Origin: Thiomicrorhabdus sp033238645
Lineage (GTDB): Bacteria; Pseudomonadota; Gammaproteobacteria; Thiomicrospirales; Thiomicrospiraceae
NCBI GenBank assembly: GCA_033238645.1
Contig: BQXR01000005.1
Location: forward strand, 1 to 64,000
DNA: 64,000 nt
Direction: 5' to 3'
Shown: one piece after another, positions 61,631 to 64,000 of the stretch
How the letters are laid out: the number at the start of each line of letters is the position of its first letter
Position numbering within the stretch: the stretch's first letter is position 1
Notes under the pieces: generated by a model
Databases searched by the model: none
What the model was told of the DNA's origin: nothing
Seen by the model: the letters and a program-made list of their open reading frames with translations, nothing else
Translations under genes and position numbers: made by a program

Positions 61631-62195
61631 CTAAGCTACATTGAGTAAACCTTGTCTTTTTTGAACAGGTGTAATATAGCCAAGCACTGAATTCAACCTT
61701 TTATTGTTGTAATATCGTATGTAATGCCCAACGGCTTTCATGACTGATTTGTGGCTTATAAATGAAAGTCCATTTAAATATTCACTCTTCAAACTTCTGA
61801 AAAAAATGCTCTTGAATGGCATGATCCCAGCAGTTTCCTCGTCTAACTCATACTCTGCGTGATTACGTGTAATGATAAGGTCTTTGTAAAGAGCTTAGCA
61901 ACATACTGAACGCCTTGATCTGAATGAAACTGTCTTTTTAATAAATTGGGAATATTAGGTTCTCTGTTTCTATAGGGTAGTCGTGCGGCTTCTTAGGTAT
62001 TTTGGCGATAATATCGGCATCTTTCATGAGTCTTGCGATCTTAAATTCACCGAGTTTAATGCCTGTGTTTATGAGTGCTACTTTCATAGGTCTTCTGCTA
62101 TAGGATTTACAGTCATCTGTGTGTATATCATTCATTTTTTTATGAAGACGTTCTTCTTCTAACTTATCCGATAGCTTGTTTGATCGGTCACGTTA
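61631..62195 (-). mobile_element. Decayed IS3-family transposase (OrfB) remnant
   Basis: Three minus-strand pieces align in order to an IS3 OrfB: RSNKLSDKLEEERLHKKM and SYSRRPMKVALINTGIKLGE then KIARLMKDADIIAKIPKKPH (N-terminal part), FHSDQGVQYVAKLF (second catalytic Asp region), then a frameshift, and SFFRSLKSEYL-like FFRSLKSEYLNGLSF plus YYNNKRLNSVLGYITPVQ (C-terminal). The segment with the first catalytic Asp is deleted between the first two pieces. No intact ends found. Inactive. Confidence 0.88.
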
Positions 62196-62376
62196 TATCC
62201 TATTAAATTTTAAGGTTATGATAGGCTATAGATCCCTACAGGTTTATTAGACCATTACACATAAATCCGTTAAGAGAAATACACTAAGCGGTATGTCTAA
62301 AAAGATCGGTTCTGCGATGCATGCGATGGAACCTTTTCACTTTAGCCTGATATGTTTAATCCTTTAATACTGACCT
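62196..62376. other. Short region beyond the IS3 remnant
   Basis: AT-rich with no supported gene. It holds a 24-codon plus-strand frame from 62293 with no ribosome site. Probably residual IS or scar sequence. Confidence 0.4.
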
Positions 62377-62925
62377 CTACCACACAAGATCATCAGGTAT
62401 TTCAAACTGAGCGTAATAATCCTCATCCTCTTTTGAAAGCGTATCCTCAGAAGCCGCCAATGGAATTAATATACTCTCATCACGCTGTTCAACTTTAGCC
62501 ACACCCTCTTCAGAAAGCAGCGCATAGCCCCCTTCAAAATGGGCTAAACGAATGCTACCATTCACAAGCTGCTTATGTATCTTAGGGTTTACATTAAGTG
62601 TTTTAACCGAACTGCCATCTGCAAAGTTATAGGCCATTTCACCAGAATAGCCTTTTAACTGGTTTGAGATAATGGTTTGACGAAGTGCGGCTTTTTCCGC
62701 TTTCTTCTCTTGCTTTTTCTGGCGCTCTAAATTCAGTTGACGATCATGTTCAGATTTTTTTTCAGCTGCCTCAGCGGCTAACTTGGCAGCATCACTAATA
62801 ACTGGCTGACCCTTTTTGCCTTTTTGCTGCTTCGTTTGCTGATACTTCTCTCTCTTGGCTTTTTTTGCTTTTTTTTCATCAACCAAACCAGCCTTTTTTA
62901 GCTGATCAAATAAGGAACCTGCCAT
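62377..62925 (-). CDS. DUF2058 family protein (YaiL-like)
   Basis: 182 residues. N-terminal SLFDQLKKAGLVDEKKAKK, a Lys/Gln-rich basic coil (about 20-75), then the conserved C-terminal part TLNVNPKIHKQLVNGSIRLA and YALLSEEGVAKVEQRD. Matches DUF2058; the basic region suggests nucleic-acid binding. The start is unambiguous (MAGSLFDQL). Confidence 0.85.
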   Translation of the reverse strand: MAGSLFDQLKKAGLVDEKKAKKAKREKYQQTKQQKGKKGQPVISDAAKLAAEAAEKKSEHDRQLNLERQKKQEKKAEKAALRQTIISNQLKGYSGEMAYNFADGSSVKTLNVNPKIHKQLVNGSIRLAHFEGGYALLSEEGVAKVEQRDESILIPLAASEDTLSKEDEDYYAQFEIPDDLVW

Positions 62926-63098
62926 CGTCTACTACTCTTTCAATTATCTATAAAACATGCAGGCCATTTTACCCGATCTTGTCATCAGGTGATGAGAAAA
63001 TAAGTTCGATAAAAATGACCAAAATACTTAGACACGCTTTGCCTCTAACGTACTTTTTAGTAATCTAAAATTACTCTATTCAATATGGTGTATTAAAA
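62926..63098. other. Intergenic region, no gene seen
   Basis: AT-rich leader between the divergent DUF2058 gene and the broken histidine phosphatase gene; presumably holds promoters for both, none assigned. Confidence 0.5.
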
Positions 63099-63202
63099 AT
63101 GAGATCTCTTTTAATAAAACATACAATCTACTGGCTGGTAAGTTTACTTGCCATACCACTATTTAGTACTAATAGCCGTTATGCTAACGAAGCTCTGAGG
63201 GT
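63099..63202 (+). pseudogene. Histidine phosphatase gene, 5' fragment
   Basis: ATG at 63099 starts RSLLIKHTIYWLVSLLAIPL and continues to SRYANEALRV, a signal peptide plus first mature residues, then runs into IS30-derived DNA and stops at TAG 63219-63221. The RHG catalytic segment that should follow is missing. Joined by context with the 3' fragment at about 63741. Confidence 0.7.
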
Positions 63203-63205
63203 ACG

Positions 63206-63738
63206 CTACAAGATTTTATAGAGTGTTTTTCGCTCCACTATAGTGTAAATGGCACTCTTATTATCTTTTCCTACAATAAGATCACCTTCGTAATCTCCTA
63301 TTCTGCTTTTAGCATCCACAATTTTAGGGCGTAACTCAATACTGGTGGCATTTTTAATTCGTCCTCGGCAATCATTGCTCCCATAGTGCTTTTGATGGGT
63401 TTTATGTAGATGCCTAAGGAGCGGATAAAGAGCACCTTCTTTTCGAGGTAGTCGCAGACTTGTTCTGGACTGAGTTCTTGCCGAATTAATATCTTTACCT
63501 GATCCTTAATAGAGTCAGTGAGTTTAATCATTTTTTCAGCCGCGTATCTTCGTTTTGTAGCAAACTGATTGGCCAGCCTAGGACGATATCCTCTTGATCC
63601 CGTATTTCGCTTGATTTCTCTGCTTATTGTTGATAGATGACGCTTCAGATATTGCGCAATCTCTTTATTAGGTAAACCTATTTTCAAATAGGCTTTTATT
63701 TGTTATCGCTCACCGCAGGTCAGCTGCTTATAGTTCAT
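63206..63738 (-). mobile_element. Decayed IS30-family transposase remnant
   Basis: The frame starts at ATG 63736-63738 with MNYKQLTCGER, hits an in-frame TAA where Tyr is expected, then continues QIKAYLKIGLPNKEIAQYLK, STISREIKRNTGSRGYRPRL and SPEQVCDYL (helix-turn-helix part). Past frame damage it ends with IGDYEGDLIVGKDNKSAIYT and IVERKTL, holding the first catalytic Asp of the DDE domain. The remaining half of the DDE domain is deleted. It lies inside a histidine phosphatase gene. Confidence 0.88.
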
Positions 63739-63740
63739 TT

Positions 63741-63969
63741 CACTTTCTAAAGCTTTAACCGCTGATGAAGCAGATAATCAAAGTGAACAGCTAAATATGC
63801 TTATAAATACCTATCAAGGTAGGGGCAACCTAGTATTAATTACCCATAAGTCAAATATTAGAGCACTCTCTTTTGAGATGTTAAAACACTTAGATTTTCT
63901 AGTGATACAACCAAGTGATAAAGCAGATGGAGAGTTTGAAGCCTTAGGTCTTATTCGATTTAAAGAGTG
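63741..63969 (+). pseudogene. Histidine phosphatase gene, 3' fragment
   Basis: The open frame to TGA 63967-63969 reads SLSKALTADEADNQSEQLNM, LINTYQGRGNLVLITHKSNI and DGEFEALGLIRFKE. LVLITHKSNI followed by GEFEAL is the second-His region of small exported histidine phosphatases. About 70 residues including RHG were lost when the IS30-like element entered. Confidence 0.75.
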
Positions 63970-63976
63970 ATTATCT

Positions 63977-64000
63977 CCCCAGATTTTATGCCCCTTTTGG
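63977..64000 (+). repeat. CCCC plus AGATTTTATGCCCCTTTTGG repeat, copy 4
   Basis: Bases 63981-64000 match the TTTTATRCCCCTTNNGG core of the copies at 9126, 14447 and 51315; four Cs precede it. It lies seven bases after the broken phosphatase gene and is cut by the window edge. Confidence 0.75.

Noticed and set aside
62293..62367. 24-codon plus-strand frame MSKKIGSAMHAMEP...
   Set aside because: No ribosome site and located in IS scar sequence.
1..64000. CRISPR array, tRNA, rRNA or phage module
   Set aside because: No regularly spaced direct repeats, no tRNA-like T-arm strings and no phage structural genes were seen on reading both strands.

Overview
The window looks like chromosome of a mesophilic, moderately AT-rich gammaproteobacterium. 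The best guess (inference from gene content and order, not from a marker gene) is a sulfur-oxidising relative of the Thiomicrospira / Hydrogenovibrio / Thiomicrorhabdus group. Supporting points are an ETHE1-type persulfide dioxygenase, a stand-alone rhodanese, many c-type cytochromes, a homodimeric E1-type pyruvate dehydrogenase, and enterobacterial-like synteny blocks (bamD / rluD-pgeF; dnaQ / rnhA / yafS / gloB / mltD). No rRNA, tRNA or CRISPR array was seen.

Layout. 1-1.4 kb: an AT-rich accessory gene with a PD-(D/E)XK nuclease-like core, flanked by TGACCCC repeats and a large palindromic repeat. 1.4-7.3 kb: pyruvate dehydrogenase operon aceE-aceF-lpdA on the minus strand. 7.8-14.7 kb: housekeeping genes (rppH, a HAD phosphatase, flavodoxin, ampD, nadC, a KefB-type antiporter, pgeF). 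14.7-20.6 kb: rluD, bamD, nadE, sucCD. 20.9-27.5 kb: small envelope genes, an FKBP plus diguanylate cyclase pair, a glycosyltransferase, small lipoproteins and a lipoprotein cytochrome c. 27.7-32 kb: a HigA-like antitoxin remnant behind hrpA. 32-41 kb: persulfide dioxygenase, slyD, dnaQ/rnhA/methyltransferase/gloB and two lytic transglycosylases (mltD, slt). 41.4-46.5 kb: cysS, two cyclophilins, lpxH, a coiled-coil membrane protein, a SixA-like phosphatase. 46.7-51.4 kb: a copper-handling operon (secreted Met/Cys/His protein, copA, copB, two c-type cytochromes, a tiny ORF). 51.4-55.2 kb: rhodanese, pgpA, argG, psd, PII. 55.3-59.3 kb: a minus-strand operon of a DtxR-like regulator, ntrB, ntrC and a methyltransferase-like protein. 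59.4-64 kb: orphan genes, an NYN/OST-HTH protein, a decayed IS3-family transposase, a DUF2058 gene, and a histidine-phosphatase gene broken by a decayed IS30-family element.

The most unusual pattern is not a gene. A short motif made of a C homopolymer followed by TG(C/T)TCA recurs at least 13 times, mostly in intergenic gaps but also inside genes, and 11 of the 13 copies lie on the + strand. A related motif with the same left edge (C-run, then TTTTATRCCCCTTNNGG) occurs four times, all on the + strand. Some copies sit inside hairpins and one C-run occupies the Shine-Dalgarno position of a lipoprotein gene. This could be a polar genome-organisation or uptake-like signal, a miniature repeat family, or a set of slippage-prone switches.
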